Positions 12,640 through 24,566 of a stretch of 64,000 nucleotides of DNA are shown one piece after another. The notes below the pieces were generated by a model. The model did no database searches, was not told the origin of the DNA, and saw only the letters and a program-made list of their open reading frames with translations. Both the position numbers and the translations under genes were made by a program. Source of the DNA: Eurosta solidaginis (Eukaryota; Arthropoda; Insecta; Diptera; Tephritidae); assembly GCF_040869045.1 (NCBI RefSeq), contig NC_090320.1, positions 246,760,978 to 246,824,977 of the forward strand, in the 5' to 3' direction. Positions within the stretch are counted from its first letter, which is position 1. Each line of letters begins with the position of its first letter.

Positions 12640-13000
12640 CGAACCCTCTCTTTCTTTGGCTGTGGAGTGGAGTCCCAAACTGCTTGGAAAGAGAAACGTT
12701 GTGTCTGATTATGCTCATAAGATAAGATTAACTATTATTACTGGTAAGCTCTGATACCAACGGGTGTTTGAACTTGTAATATTAGTGAGATCTGTGGAAG
12801 TGATAAAGTGCCAAATATCTTGGAACAATTCTTGATGACTCCAAGTTAAGATGTAAATTATTCTAACTACAAAAAAGACCGAAAATGGAGGAGCGAACTG
12901 GGGTAAGCTCTATTCGAAGCATCTTATTGTCAATCAGTCTTATCGACTTCCTGACTAGTTCGGTATCCTCCAGGAGGTCGATATTATTCAGGTTGCTCCA
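12640..13000 (+). pseudogene. Possible LINE RT thumb fragment
   Basis: Around 12812-12856 one plus-strand frame reads AKYLGTILDDSKLRCK, which fits the block just after the RT palm in R1/Jockey-type LINEs (consensus roughly KYLGVxLDxKL). Nothing else in the neighbourhood is clearly RT, and frames are broken on both sides. Treat as a weak call. Confidence 0.35.
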
Positions 13001-14349
13001 GAACATTACAGTTTTAGTGACAAAATTTATGTTCTTTGTTGCTAGGTTGGTTGTCTTAATGCATTAAAATTCAAATTAATAAAAATCGAATATTCTATGG
13101 AGATATGAAAACTTAAATCTCCCATTGCTTGGAAAACAATTCTCAGGGGAATGAATTGTAAGATTGCCAATACAAACAGAGCACCGAACATCTAAACGCA
13201 TGTCAAGATTCTTATACCCATTTTTGGAACGGTAGTGGAAGTGCTTGTAGGCATAATCGCAAGTAACTGCGCTATTATACCCACAACTAAAGTTCAAATG
13301 GGAAAGCAAGTAGTTTAATGAGTGCTAAAATATCTCCCAGTAAACGTATGGAAAGCTGCCATGCATGACCTCTAAAGCTAACCTAATTAAACCTTTAGGA
13401 AATTCGACAAACTCAGCTTGTCTTTAATCAAATTAGTTGTTCGTAATATGAGCAAATAATCATGATCTGTTGAAGCTAAACAAACCATCCAAATAAGAAA
13501 AGGCATTTCTGCAGACAATATTCATAACTTTTTTAAGTTTCCTTATGCTTATGATGCCATTCTTAACTTATCAAGAAAAGTAATCTCGTATTTTTTGAAC
13601 AGTTGGTCTGCTGAAAGTACTTCCTTACAGACTACCGACACAATTTTTTAAAAAACTTCGCGAATTTCCTTTATGAGCACTTGGGAAAGAGACGAAAACC
13701 AGGAAAAAAAGAACACATTATGAAGCTGCAAATCATCGAAGGAAGCGCTTAGAGCTCATACGGCATATCTACATATGTTTCCTGGAAATCAATATATATA
13801 TCAAAAATTTAGCTAAGATTAGTTTTAATATTTCAGTGGAGTCAAGTTATTCCATTTCTCTCATCATTTCGCTAAGGCCCACTATGCAGCTTTAGAATTG
13901 AACAACAAAAATCAAATACCAAATAAAGCAAGCCAAACTGAGCAAAAGCAAGAACCAAATAAAAATTAAAAAAAAAAAAATTTATAAAAAAAGAAAGTCA
14001 CCGCCAACTGCATGCAGGACGTTGCATTGGAAAACGTGACTAGAATTTTTGCTGTTAAGCCAGAACAAGTTGTCTTTTGGTAGAAGATACTCATTGGAGG
14101 CGTTGTTGACGGCGCTTACGCTTTACGTTGGCGAAGCGAAAGCGTGGCGAATATAAAATCAAACACATGTACGGGTTATGTGCCAAATCAGTTTTTACGC
14201 ATAAAATTTAAACTTGCAATTAACTGCAAAAGTTGTTTTAAACTGGAATTAAGGTGTGCGTTTGAGAAATAAAAAAAGTTAATAATGAAATTTATAAAAA
14301 ATTAATTTGAAAATCAGCTACCGAAAAAATGTAGTCATAAATTCCAAGA
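13001..14349. other. Non-coding DNA
   Basis: No recognised gene or repeat. A poly-A rich stretch lies at 13966-13996. Confidence 0.35.
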
Positions 14350-15650
14350 AAGTTACCGATTCCCAAAAACAAATCGGTTAATAAAACCGGTACCACTAAA
14401 GTAATCCTTTCCTAAATAGGAGCCGACTTCGCAAATATGTAACTTCATAGTTCTGAGAAAATAACCGGTTTCCAAAAAAATAACCGGTTGCAAAGAGTAG
14501 CCGGTTGCAAAATAATAACCAGTGCCGAAAGAGTAGCCGGTTCCAAAAAGTATCCGGTTCCCAAAAGTAGCCGGTTGCAAAATAATAACCGGTTCTCAAA
14601 GAGTATCCGTTTCCAATAAGTAATAACCAAATGAGTAGCAAGTTTGACACAAGAACCGATTTCAAAAAAATAACCGGTTCCAAAAAAGGTTCTGTAAATA
14701 TAAGCATTTCCAAAATGGCAAAAAGTTCCGCAAAATTTAAAGTTCCAAAAAAGCAGTGGGTACCTAAAAGTAGTAAATTGTAGGTTCCAAAAGAGTAATC
14801 TGTTTTAAAAAAGAAGTTGATTCTAAAAAAGAACATACCAAATAAATGATTCCAAAAATATAACCGGTTCCAAAAAAATAACCGCTTCCAAAGAGGAGTA
14901 AGTTCAAAAACCTACTAAACATATAACCGGTTTTAAAAAATATTGGACCTGGAAATGCGACCGTTTGCAAAAAGAAGCTAAAGGGTTTAGAAAAATTAGT
15001 AGACTCTACAATATAGTAGTAGGTTCGAAAAAAAGGAGTATATTCCGAAAATGTAACCCGGTCAAAAATACATTAGGTTCCAAAAAAGTTCTAGGTTCCA
15101 AAAAAGTGGTAGGTTTCAATAAAGGGGGAGGTTCCAAAAGAGGGTTAGGTTCCAAAATGGTAGTAGGTGCCAAACAAGTAGCAGTTGCAAAGTAAAAACC
15201 GTTTCAGAAAATGTAGATTTCAAACAAATGTTCGATTGAAAAAAATAGGTTCTAGAAAGGTGGTTGTTTCCAGAAAGACAACGAGTTCCAAAAAACTAGC
15301 AAGCTCAAAAAAAAAAGTAGATTTCCAAGATGTAGTAGGTTCTAAAAACAATAGTAGGCTCCAAAATAGTTGTAAGTTCCGAACAGGTAACCGTTTGAAA
15401 AAAAGCAGTAGGTTCGAAAAAAGTAGCAATAAAAAAGTTCCAAAAATATAGTAGGAGGTGCTAAAAATAGTAGTAGGTTCCAAAAAAGTACTAGGTTCTG
15501 AAAATATAGTCAGATCGAAAAAAGTAGTAGATTTCCAAAAAGTCATAGGTTCCAAAAAGGTAGTATTCCAAAAAAGTAGTAGGTTCCAAAATTAGGTAGG
15601 TGTAAAAAAAGTATCAGGTTCCAAAATAGAAACCGGTTACAAAAAATTAA
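14350..15650. repeat. 1.3-kb degenerate minisatellite of AACCGGTTCCAAAAA-type units
   Basis: About 60-70 diverged copies of a 16-20 bp unit. In the first half the unit carries the palindrome AACCGGTT (for example 14462, 14482, 14676, 14869). In the second half it shifts to TAGTAGGTTCCAAAAAAG. The several open frames on both strands across 14353-15555 arise because the unit length is often near a multiple of three. They are not genes. Confidence 0.8.
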
Positions 15651-16291
15651 TTGTTACCAACAATTTAACCTAATACAAAAAGTACCTACTTTCAAACGAG
15701 AGCCAAAAACCAGTCCAAACAATTTTCTGAACGGAAAACAGTAGAGGTCGCTGGTAAAAGTATAAATAAATTACATTTGAAATGATCGAAAATACTACTA
15801 CGTCACACATCTCAAGAAATCAATGTTAGTATGGAAACTATTTGTTTTTTTTTTTCAACCGCATACGCCAGCAAGGAAAGAAATAGAAACGCCACCGCTT
15901 AACCACCATCAATCAAAAATTATATCATGCAGCCATGCTTTACTAACTTTTATAGACTTTCATTCTTAACAGTGACCAAAACCACAGCTGCTCTTGCTTT
16001 ATATTTACTTTGTTTCTTTTACATAAGCAATGATCACCTAAAAAGACTACCAGCTAGCTTGCAAAACCTACAAAAACAAACAAAAGACTTAAGCAACGAA
16101 CCGGAAAGCATAAATTCTATTGTTTTATGCAGCTTTGAGGTTTTTTTGTTTATCTCACAATGAATTGGGTTTTTTTTTAATTTTTTTTTTTTAATTAAAT
16201 TCGAAATTTGTGTCCGCTATTTATCCTCTCAGCCATATGCTGTAGTATTTAAACTAAATGCTAAGTTTTTGAAGGAAAAATACCAACTCAT
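15651..16291. other. Unassigned DNA with a short ATG-led frame
   Basis: A plus-strand frame, 15927-16163, starts with ATG and has a hydrophobic stretch (TTAALALYLLCFFYI) followed by a charged region. There is no homology I recognise and no clear donor site. It could be an exon or chance. A poly-T run lies at 16169-16192. Confidence 0.25.
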
Positions 16292-17672
16292 CTTTTTATA
16301 CTCAGTTGAGCAGAGCTCACAGAGTATATTAACTTTGATTGGATATCGGTTGGTTGTACAGGTATAACGGAATCGAGACAGATAAAGACTTCCATATATC
16401 AAAATCATCAGGACCGAAGGTGAGTTGATCTTATGACGCAGAATAGAAAACTAGTAAAATTTTGGACAATGGGAGTGGCACCGCCCACTTTTAAAAGAAG
16501 GCAATTTAAAATTTTGCAAGCTGTAATTTGGCAGTCGTTGAAGATATCATGATGAAATTGGGCAGAAACGTTACTCCTATTACTATATGTATGCTTAATA
16601 AAAATAAGCAAAATCGGAGAACGACCACGCCCACTTAAAAAGAATTTTTTCTAAAGTCAAATTTCAACAAAAAATTTAATATCTTTACAGTATATAAGTA
16701 ATTTATGTCAACATTCAACTCCAGTAATGATATGGTGCAACAAAATACAAAAATAAAACAAAATTTCAAAATGGGCGTGGCTCCGCCCTTTTTCATTTAA
16801 TTTGTCTAGGATACTTTTAATGCCATAAGTCGAACAAAAATTTACCAATCCTTGTGAAATTTGGTAGGGGCTTAGATTCTAGGACGATTATTTATTTCTG
16901 TGAAAAGGGGCGAAATCGGCTGAAGCCACGCCCAGTTTTTATACACAGTCGACCGCCTGTCCTTCCGCTCGGCCCTTAACATGATAACTTGAGCAAAAAT
17001 CGATATGTCTTTACTAAACTCAGTTCACGTACTTATCTGAAATCACTTTGCCCATTTTTTCGATATCGAAAATTACGAAAAATAAAAAAAAATGCCATAA
17101 TTAATACCAAATACGAAAAAAAGGATGAAACATGGTAATTGTATTGGTTTATTGACGCAAAATATAACTTTAGAAAAAAACTTTGTAAAATAAGTGTGAC
17201 ACCTACCATATGGTAGAAGAAAAAGTTCTGCACATTTTTTCTGTACTTTTCGTGTTATTATATATATAAATAAATTAGCGGTATCCAACAGATGATGTTC
17301 TGGGTTACCCTGGTCCACATTTTGGTCGATATCTGGAAAACGCCTTCACATATACAACTACCACCACTCCCTTTTAAAACCCTCATTAATACCTTTAATT
17401 TGATACCCATATCGTACAAACAAATTCTAGAGTCAGCCCTGGTCCACCTTTATAGCGATATTCTTAAATGGCGTCCACCTATAGAACTATGGCCCACTCC
17501 CTCATAAAATACTCTTTGATACCTTTCATTTGATACACATGTCATACAAACACATTCCAGGGTTACCCTCTGTTCGTTTTCCTACATGGTTATTTTCCCT
17601 TATGTTGCCACCATAGCTCTCAACTGAGTATGTAATGTTCGGTTACAGCCGAACATAACCTTCCTTACTTGT
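16292..17672 (+). mobile_element. DINE-1/Helentron-like element, copy B (internally deleted)
   Basis: The 5' end at 16292 begins with TTTTTATACTCAGTTGAGC. The 3' end has the hairpin at 17637-17654 and terminates in CCTTCCTTACTTGT at 17672. Relative to copies A and C it lacks the GTCC microsatellite and its surroundings: the sequence jumps at about 16415 from the ATCATCAGGACCGAA block to the GAGTTGATCTTATGACG block. It keeps only about two central 130-bp units (17300-17560). There is no coding capacity. Confidence 0.65.
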
Positions 17673-19104
17673 TCAGCTTTGTTTTGCTTCCCATGCAAGT
17701 TTGCCATTACAGACTAATCTTATTTATGCCGTCTCAAATTCAAATTTGGCTTAGCGCATCATCATTTGTTTGTGCTGTTGTTAATCAGTGCGTTACACTT
17801 TAAATACCACAAATAATAAATAAATTAAAAAAAAATCAACTTTCACTTTCTATTGCTGTGTGGTGTATGAATAAAGCAACTAATATTAACAAATTAACAG
17901 TATCTTAACAAAAGTGAATTAATATGTTAATTAAGGTGATATAAAAAAGATAAATAAAAAGAGAGATATTTGATGCGCTTGATTGTTTGTTGCACAAGCG
18001 TTTTAAGTTGTTGCTTTTAGGTTTATCAATGCCGTTATATTCATTGTTTGGCAATTTACAGTTATAAGCTATCAACTTAAAGCATTAACTTACACCATTA
18101 TTTATTAAGACAAAAAGAAGACAAAACTATGCGAGATGCATTTTTGATTGTTTATTCTTATTAAAAATTTATTTAATTGCATTATCCTGCTTTGGCACAA
18201 CAAATTCAATATTCGGTTTGATAATGCGCTTATTTCCGCTTTCAAATGTTTCTATATCAAATGAAAGAAATATGTATTTCGTAAATAATAGGGCAATTCT
18301 CTCAGTCTAGGAAGCATAGTAAACGTAGGAAATATTCCGCGTTTTCTAGACCAAATATACAGTACACAGAGACATTTACACAAAAAATATCTTTCGACTT
18401 GATCCTCCCCTTAGCGCCAAAAGTTAATTACACAAGTTTACAAATTCAGGTCAACTTTTGGATCTGAGCAGATAAGAGCGATTCTTAACTATATTTGATA
18501 TGCTGAATTCGAACCTGCATTCAGTTTTTCAAGATTGATTCTAGTTTCCGAGATCTCGCATGATAGCACCATTGTGCTGTTGTAGCAGCTTTTAAATTGT
18601 GGCACTGCTTGATAAGTAAGTAAAAATGGCAGAATGTTCATAAAAGTATGAACATATAACTACGCCGCTCTAAAATAAATAAATTTATACAGTCCACTAG
18701 AATTTAAGATAATATTGTCATACATACATACTTACAAAACAAACAGGATAAGGTACCTAAACTTATCACACATACACACACATATGTACACACATACAGT
18801 CCACTTGAGGAAAGATAAGTGTAAACAAGCCTCATACAAAACAGATGGTTTCTTAATATTCAAGCAATGCCCTCGAACAAACAAACAATAGAATCAATAG
18901 AACAATAGAAGCAAACAATAGAATAAACTAAGAAGACATTAAAATTAGTCCTTTGTCTGACATTAGATACACAAACGCACTTACAAGTATAGTTACGTTT
19001 AGGAACATAGTTTTAAGATTTAGTATATAAGCAAATGTAAAATAGTTTAAGACTCAGAATTAAAATATATTCTAAACCATCAACACCATTATATAAAAAT
19101 AAAA
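17673..19104. other. Non-coding AT-rich DNA upstream of the transposase-like gene
   Basis: Contains small CACACA/TACATA microsatellite stretches (18720-18800). I saw no terminal inverted repeat that could be paired with sequence beyond 22551. Confidence 0.35.
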
Positions 19105-20022
19105 ATGCAGAGACAGTGTTGCAAAGTTGTTCCAAAGTGTTTTTGTTACGTTTGTGGTGGTTATATGATTAAAAAAAGTGGCAAAATAATATCAAATGCG
19201 CTCAAAGATGCGTATCTGCACTACTTTGGTTTCAGAGTAGCAGACAGTCATAAGTCATGGATACCGAAATTTATTTGTAATGCATGCAAAACAAAGCTGT
19301 ATAAGTGGTCATCGGGAGAACGTGAGTACTTTTCCTTTTCAATGCCAGCGCTCTGGGGAGAACCTAAAAACCATAAAGATGATTGCTACTTTTGTTTGAT
19401 GAAAGTTACGGGTATAAATGTAAAAAAATTAGGAAAATATAATTATCCTGATGTATCATCAGTATCCAAGCCAGTTCCACGTACTCCTAATGATCCATTG
19501 CCAGTTTATCGAAGTATAAGTGCAAACGTCCTGGAAACTTTAACTCCATCACCCCCGAGCAGTGAAAGCGACTTTGTCATGGAAGGGCCACATTTAATTT
19601 TGCAAGAAGAACTAAGCGATTTGATTCGTGATTTTAATTTGTCCAAACAAAATGCAGAGTTGCTAGGATCACGGCTGCAGCAATGGAAAAATTTAGACTC
19701 TCGAACAAAAGTTACTGTATACAGAAACAGAAATGAGGCACCTCGACCGTTCTTCAAAAAAGAAGACAACATAAGTTTCTGTAACGATATTAATGGTTTA
19801 TTTAATGAAATGAATGCACCCTACGATCGAAACGAATAGCGTTTATTCATTGATGGTTCCAAGTACAGCCTAAAAGCTGCTCTTATCCACAACGGGAATA
19901 ACAAACCATCTATTCCGATTGCTCATGCATTACAAACGAAGGAATGCTACGAAACAATGCGGAAGATCCTGTGCTTCATCAAATACAATGATCATAAATG
20001 GAAAATATGTGGTGATCTAAAG

Positions 20023-20080
20023 GTATAAACATTAATTCCAATTAAATCGAAAACATTTATTTTTTATATTATTTCAACAG
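20023..20080 (+). other. 58-bp spliceosomal intron in the transposase-like gene
   Basis: Donor AAG/GTATAA at 20022-20028 and acceptor TTATTTCAACAG ending at 20080. Removing it restores the continuous reading from GDLKV into IGILTG in the same frame used on both sides. The intron is AT-rich and of typical fly length. Confidence 0.75.
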
Positions 20081-20191
20081 GTTATTGGCATCTTAACTGG
20101 GATGCAATCTGGATTCACCAAATTTTGTTGTTTCTTATGCTTGTGGGTGGTGTGTTTGTCCTACATTTAAAAGAATATGTAAATGTTAGCG

Positions 20192-21267
20192 GTGTTTTTT
20201 ACACGCGTATACGTTTACGTTTTCGCTTAAAAAAAAACGCTTATCCTCATTTAGATAATGCTCAGGAGACCCATCTAGCGGCAGTGGCTAAACAACTAGC
20301 TACAGCACAGGGTGTACCGAAAAGCGGAAACACAAACCTCGGGGGGCCTATTCACTATCTATGGGATTAAAGTATACACAAGAAGCCGTGTAAACTTTTA
20401 AATTGTGATTCTGTAAAGCAAAACTGTGAACAAGAAAACTCACTGATAAAAACTTCATGAGTTTCCTTGACAACCAGTGTACACTATTCTGACATCCAAA
20501 ACTCACACTCACTGTTTCAGAATAACTTTTTTCTTTTCATGTCGTTTGATAAACATTTTCTCACTGACATATGACTTTTACATTCAGCGCCGATTCAGCA
20601 AAACAATGTGCACAATATTTCACAAAATCGCATGAAAATTTAAAGTGTACATTTTGTGTGCAAATGAGTTTTCAATAGAGGGACTCATGTAACCGTATAA
20701 ATGCCTTATAAAGTGTGTAAACGTATAAATTTATCTAGTTTACGCACGAGCTGTCAAATTTTGTATGAAAAATCATTTACACAATATGTATAAATTTACG
20801 CACACATTTCATTGTGTAAACGCGGTAAACTCAAAGGAATGCTACCTTGCAGACATTACAGACGGCATTTTCATCAAAAATCTCCAACATCAACAAGTAA
20901 AGGCGTTTTAGTTTTGATTTTTCACTTAATCTTGGTATTTTTTAATTTGTATAACAATCAAAAAAATATTTTGGAAATAACACAGCTGAAAAACAATCAA
21001 GTTTATCAAGAGTATTACTAGGTGCGTTCATATAACCGCGTGTGTAAATGGATATAATTTTACACCTTATAAGTTTATATGCTATCATGAGTCCCCCTAA
21101 TAAGTGTAAGTGTGTAAGTGAGGTGAAACATAGACACATATTCAGTTAAATCTGAGTATAATGCGTATTGAAATTAGTAGTACAAATTTCATGCGCAGCA
21201 ATTTCAGAGAAGTAGCAGTCCATATAAAGTTTAAGCGTAAACATATACGCGTGTAAAAAAAACACAC
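20192..21267. mobile_element. Inverted-repeat DNA element (about 1.1 kb)
   Basis: The left end (20192-20222: GTGTTTTTTACACGCGTATA followed by CGTTTACG) is matched by the reverse complement of 21233-21267. There is no coding sequence of note. The ends carry TTTACACGCGTATA, a motif also echoed inside the nested MITE, so the two may be related. Confidence 0.55.
20678..21097. mobile_element. 420-bp MITE with GGGGACTCATG ends and TA duplication
   Basis: The left end GAGGGACTCATG (20678-20689) and right end CATGAGTCCCCC (21086-21097) are inverted repeats. Similarity continues inward for about 40 bp (TATAAATGCCTTATAAAG versus ACCTTATAAGTTTATATG). Both sides are flanked by TA (20676-20677, 21098-21099), as expected for Tc1/mariner- or PIF-like target choice. 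It is non-coding. Confidence 0.7.
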
Positions 21268-22551
21268 GATTATTATTATGCGGACATTTCTGCAAGATCG
21301 ATGCATAATGTACCATGATGGAGTTATAGAAGGTGGCGCATTGGGCATGTAAACATTATGTTAAAGCCACTTTTTACGTCATTTTCCTTTAGCTCTTGTT
21401 TTTTTCTCTATTTCTTTCATTCGCTGAAGAAGTCAAGTGTGACGTACATGCGCAGAACGAAGCAATTTTGAACTCGTGAATGCACAATCTTATGTGGGTG
21501 AATTGTGATAATGTACCTATCCACATGGAACGATATCGCGTTGCACTTTTTATTGATTTATTTGGCACTTGTATGCATGAATTATCTTCAGTGTGCACCC
21601 TGTGATATTCAGCACTCTTTTCACACCACTATAAAGTAATCGAATCAAAGTTACGAGCGAGTACCCAGAAATTTTCTGCTGTCTGCTCCAACGGAGAGCT
21701 CACCAAGTAAAATATTTTTTATAATTGTATCTAAATAAACTTAAACCATATATCATGGGGCGATTGTGAAAAGTAAGATTTTGTTAAAAGTCTTTCGTCC
21801 ATGCAAAGGATTTGGGTGAGGCATATGCTGATCTTATGTATGGACGAGTACTAGGGTAGTGAAAAATATCTCGTAGGTATGGGATAGCCGCGCAACTGAA
21901 CATCATTATGTGAGGAAAGAATGGCAAAGTCGTACTCAATATGAGCCTGTTCAGCAAAACGTCTCCGCTGAACCACTTGTAAATCCACAAGACATTTTCC
22001 TGCCACCTCTTCACATTAAACTTGGTCTTATAAATAACTTCGTCAAAGCATTAAACCGTGAAGGACCGGCTTTTCAGTACTTAGTCAAGTTGTTTCCTAA
22101 ATTGTCATATGCAAAAATCAAAGAAGGAATATTTGTCGGGCCTGATATTAGAAAACTAATGGCTGATAAAGAATTTACAAAATGTTTAACGCCCGATGAA
22201 GCAGCCGCGTGGGCATCTTTTCAAAATATCGTTCACCACTTTCTTGGTAATCACAAATCCCCTAATTTTGAGGAAATTATTGGCGATATGTTGGAAAATT
22301 ATCCCAAGATTGGAGCTCGGATGTCTCTAAAGATGCATTTTCTGCATTCCCATCTCGATTTTTTTCCCGAAAACTTGGGTGATACGAGCGACGAACAGGG
22401 AGAGCGGTTACACCAAGATCTAGCCAACATTGAAAGACGATACCAAGGATTTTGGGATGAAGGCATGATGAGCGACTATTGTTGGACTCTAATACGCGAA
22501 ACAGATACTAAACAATACAAAAGGCAAAGTTCCACCAATCTTCATTTCTGA

Positions 22552-23153
22552 TTTGTTACTTTTAAGTTAATAAAATGAATATTATTTGGCAAAAATCTTA
22601 AAAAATGAATTTATTGACTATATTAAAAACTAGAATCAATATTAAAAAACGGAATGCAGATTCGGATTCAGCGTCATAAATTGACTTAAAAACCACTTTT
22701 AGTTGCCCAGATCCAAAACCGTGTATACTTGTGTTATTAGATTTATATTTTATGCAAATTGTTGTTTCTGTAATGAAATAAATGATACATTGTTAGAAAC
22801 TAAAACTACGCTTTTTTACCTTACCGAACTTAAAATTCGAATATAATTTTTAAGTCACAAATGTTTGTTTTGAGTAAATTATTTATGGTAAACTATTCAA
22901 CCTTCTACTAATGTGACATAAACGCTTTGTAATTAAAGATTATTTTCAACTTTTTATTTCGGTTAGCTATAAAAGTATAGTTTTTTAGTTATTCCAACTA
23001 TAATTTATTTGTAATTTTTTAGTTTGATGTATTTTGTTTGTAGATTACCATGTTTTCTATGTTTGTACGTGAAGGACCTTGACTGCTTGACTGATTGATG
23101 TTTTCGCCTAAAGAAAACTTGGAATTATAAAATTCCGCGGCGCTAATTTTCCT
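22552..23153. other. Non-coding DNA after the transposase-like gene
   Basis: Includes AATAAA-type signals shortly after the stop (22569-22574 AATAAA). No other feature recognised. Confidence 0.35.
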
Positions 23154-23925
23154 ATATTCTCATTTGACTCCAATGGGAAATCGTGTAAAAAAACTAAAAC
23201 AAATTAACGTAAAATTAATCCTGCGGAACTCCTTTGCTTTTGTATTGGCCTCATTTCAGTAAACATATGGTTATGACATTTTTATCGAAATGGTTACATG
23301 GTAAAACGGAAATTACCTAAATAGTCAATACACCGATGTTTGCAGGGCTATTAAGTCAATTTGCCCTCTGGCCAGTTTATATGACCAATTGACCTGATGA
23401 CCAATTCGAATAGCTATAAGGTAAGCTGGCCTTATGACCACTTTGAAGTGACTTTTTGCCTGTTGACTTTAAATTTTTGCATTGCCGTCGGCTTTTTATA
23501 CGTGTTCTAGGTTTAAATTATACTTATCACTATTTGAGGTGGTCATGAGGTAAATTGACTTTATGTCTCTTGACCTCATGTCACCCAACAATCAAATTAT
23601 TGCACTGACATCGGTCCTTGATACGTACGACAAGTCTCAATTGACCTTATGGCCATTCTGAATAAGGTTAATTGACATTATGTCCATTTACTTTATGTCA
23701 CTTCATCAACAAATTATCGCATTGTCATTAATACTTGATACGTGCGCAAAGTTTAAAGTGACCTTGTGGTCATTTGATGTGGTCATAAGGTAAATTGACC
23801 TTATGTACCTTAACCTTAGGTTACCACACCATCAAATTATTACTCCTTGATATGTGCTGAAAAATGTAAAATGAATCAAACTTCTGAAAATTGGTGAAAA
23901 TTATGCTCAAAGATTCCGTTACATA
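23154..23925 (+). repeat. Left arm of a foldback-like inverted repeat
   Basis: Contains about four diverged tandem units of about 125 bp, recognisable by TTGATACGTGCG-type blocks near 23496, 23620 and 23747 and by AATTGACCTTATG blocks. The outer edge has ATTTGACTCCAATGG (23162-23176) and the inner edge AGATTCCGTTACAT (23911-23924). Both edges recur in reverse complement in the right arm. Confidence 0.7.
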
Positions 23926-24119
23926 GATACAACTCAAGCTAATAAAAGCAAGATAAAAATCAATTTCAACACTCTTGTCCCATTTATAAATTTCCTATTC
24001 AAATATACATGGGTTTGAATATAGAAAATGTAGTAACCGTAGAAAATTTTTTTCACAAATGTGTTTGATTGTTGCGTGTAGAAAACGTTTGAGAGTAAAA
24101 TGTCTAAGTTTTCTATAGA
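23926..24119. other. Spacer inside the foldback-like structure
   Basis: AT-rich and featureless. Confidence 0.35.
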
Positions 24120-24170
24120 GTCTAGTCCGACCATAACCGTTTAAACTGTTAAGCGCCAATTAAGTAAGTA
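24120..24170 (+). mobile_element. Short 3' tail of the LINE family seen at 4085 and 43840
   Basis: GACCATAACCGTTTAAAC followed by GTTAAGCGCCAATTAA matches, in opposite orientation, the 3' untranslated end of the minus-strand LINE copies. Only the last 50 bp or so remain. Confidence 0.5.
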
Positions 24171-24219
24171 GTCAGAGAGAATACCTCTATATTTTTTCCA
24201 TGACATAGCAAATTCATAT

Positions 24220-24566
24220 AACCACAAAAAGGCGGCAGACTTCTATGCCAGAAATCGCCCGGCGAGCTCCGATATTAAAATTAAATAACCTGAACTCGCA
24301 GAAGAGAAAAGTGGTCTTCCTAGGGAGACGCGCATCACTCTAGCTCAACTTCGATCTGAATACTGTAGGGAGTTAAACTCTTACCTATCTAGAATCAACC
24401 CCGACACATATAATGTATGTGCTGTTTGCGACGTTTCCCCACATGACACTAACCATCGTAATGTGGAACCAACGCCTCTAACACCTCTTTCTCTCTCTGG
24501 CTCTCGGGTACACCCCTGTTGGAACTGTGATTTTTCTTTGGACCCCTCTTAGGGGATATTGATGAC
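24220..24566 (+). pseudogene. C-terminal end of a LINE ORF2 (R1/Jockey-like)
   Basis: One frame reads LPRETRITLAQLRSEYCREL, then NSYLSRINPDTYNVCAVC and a CxxC...HDTNH zinc-knuckle-like end, followed by LTPLSLSG. This is the block after RNase H in many insect LINEs. An internal stop and later frame drift show decay. The hAT element at 24567 is inserted at its 3' end, and the flank resumes at 26786-26880 with the remaining tail. Confidence 0.65.

Larger units (their letters stand above)
20147..21879. mobile_element. 1.7-kb insertion within the transposase-like gene
   Basis: Coding similarity stops after the W codon at 20144-20146 and restarts at 21880. TGGG lies at both edges (20144-20147 and 21880-21883), compatible with a 4-bp target duplication. 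No long terminal repeat or terminal inverted repeat was found at the exact edges. It contains an inverted-repeat element at 20192-21267, itself containing a MITE at 20678-21097. Confidence 0.5.
19105..22551 (+). pseudogene. Broken intron-containing transposase-like gene of a repeated arthropod family
   Basis: Exon 1 (19105-20022) starts with ATG and encodes a cysteine-rich N-terminus (CFCYVCGG, FICNACK, DDCYFC) and a Pro/Ser linker. An in-frame TAG at 19837-19839 stands where I expect a tryptophan codon, and the same frame continues with RLFIDGSK and KWKICGDLK. A 58-bp GT-AG intron follows (20023-20080). Exon 2 resumes with GMQSGFTKFCCFLCLW, is split by 1.7 kb of foreign DNA, and continues from 21880 with WDSR to the stop at 22551 (LPPLHIKLGL, GERLHQDL, DYCWTLIR). 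From memory this belongs to a multi-copy arthropod and cnidarian family of uncertain class. The spaced D, D and E residues (FIDG, GDLK, GERLHQD) suggest an RNase H-fold transposase, which is inference. Two lesions make it non-functional. Confidence 0.65.

Noticed and set aside
14353..15555. Cluster of overlapping frames rich in Phe, Leu, Tyr (minus) or Lys, Ser, Gly (plus)
   Set aside because: By-products of the degenerate minisatellite. They occur on both strands and have no domain or stable start.
20125..20370. 81-codon frame after the transposase exon
   Set aside because: It begins in the true exon but reads on into the inserted inverted-repeat element. The C-terminal part is not gene sequence.
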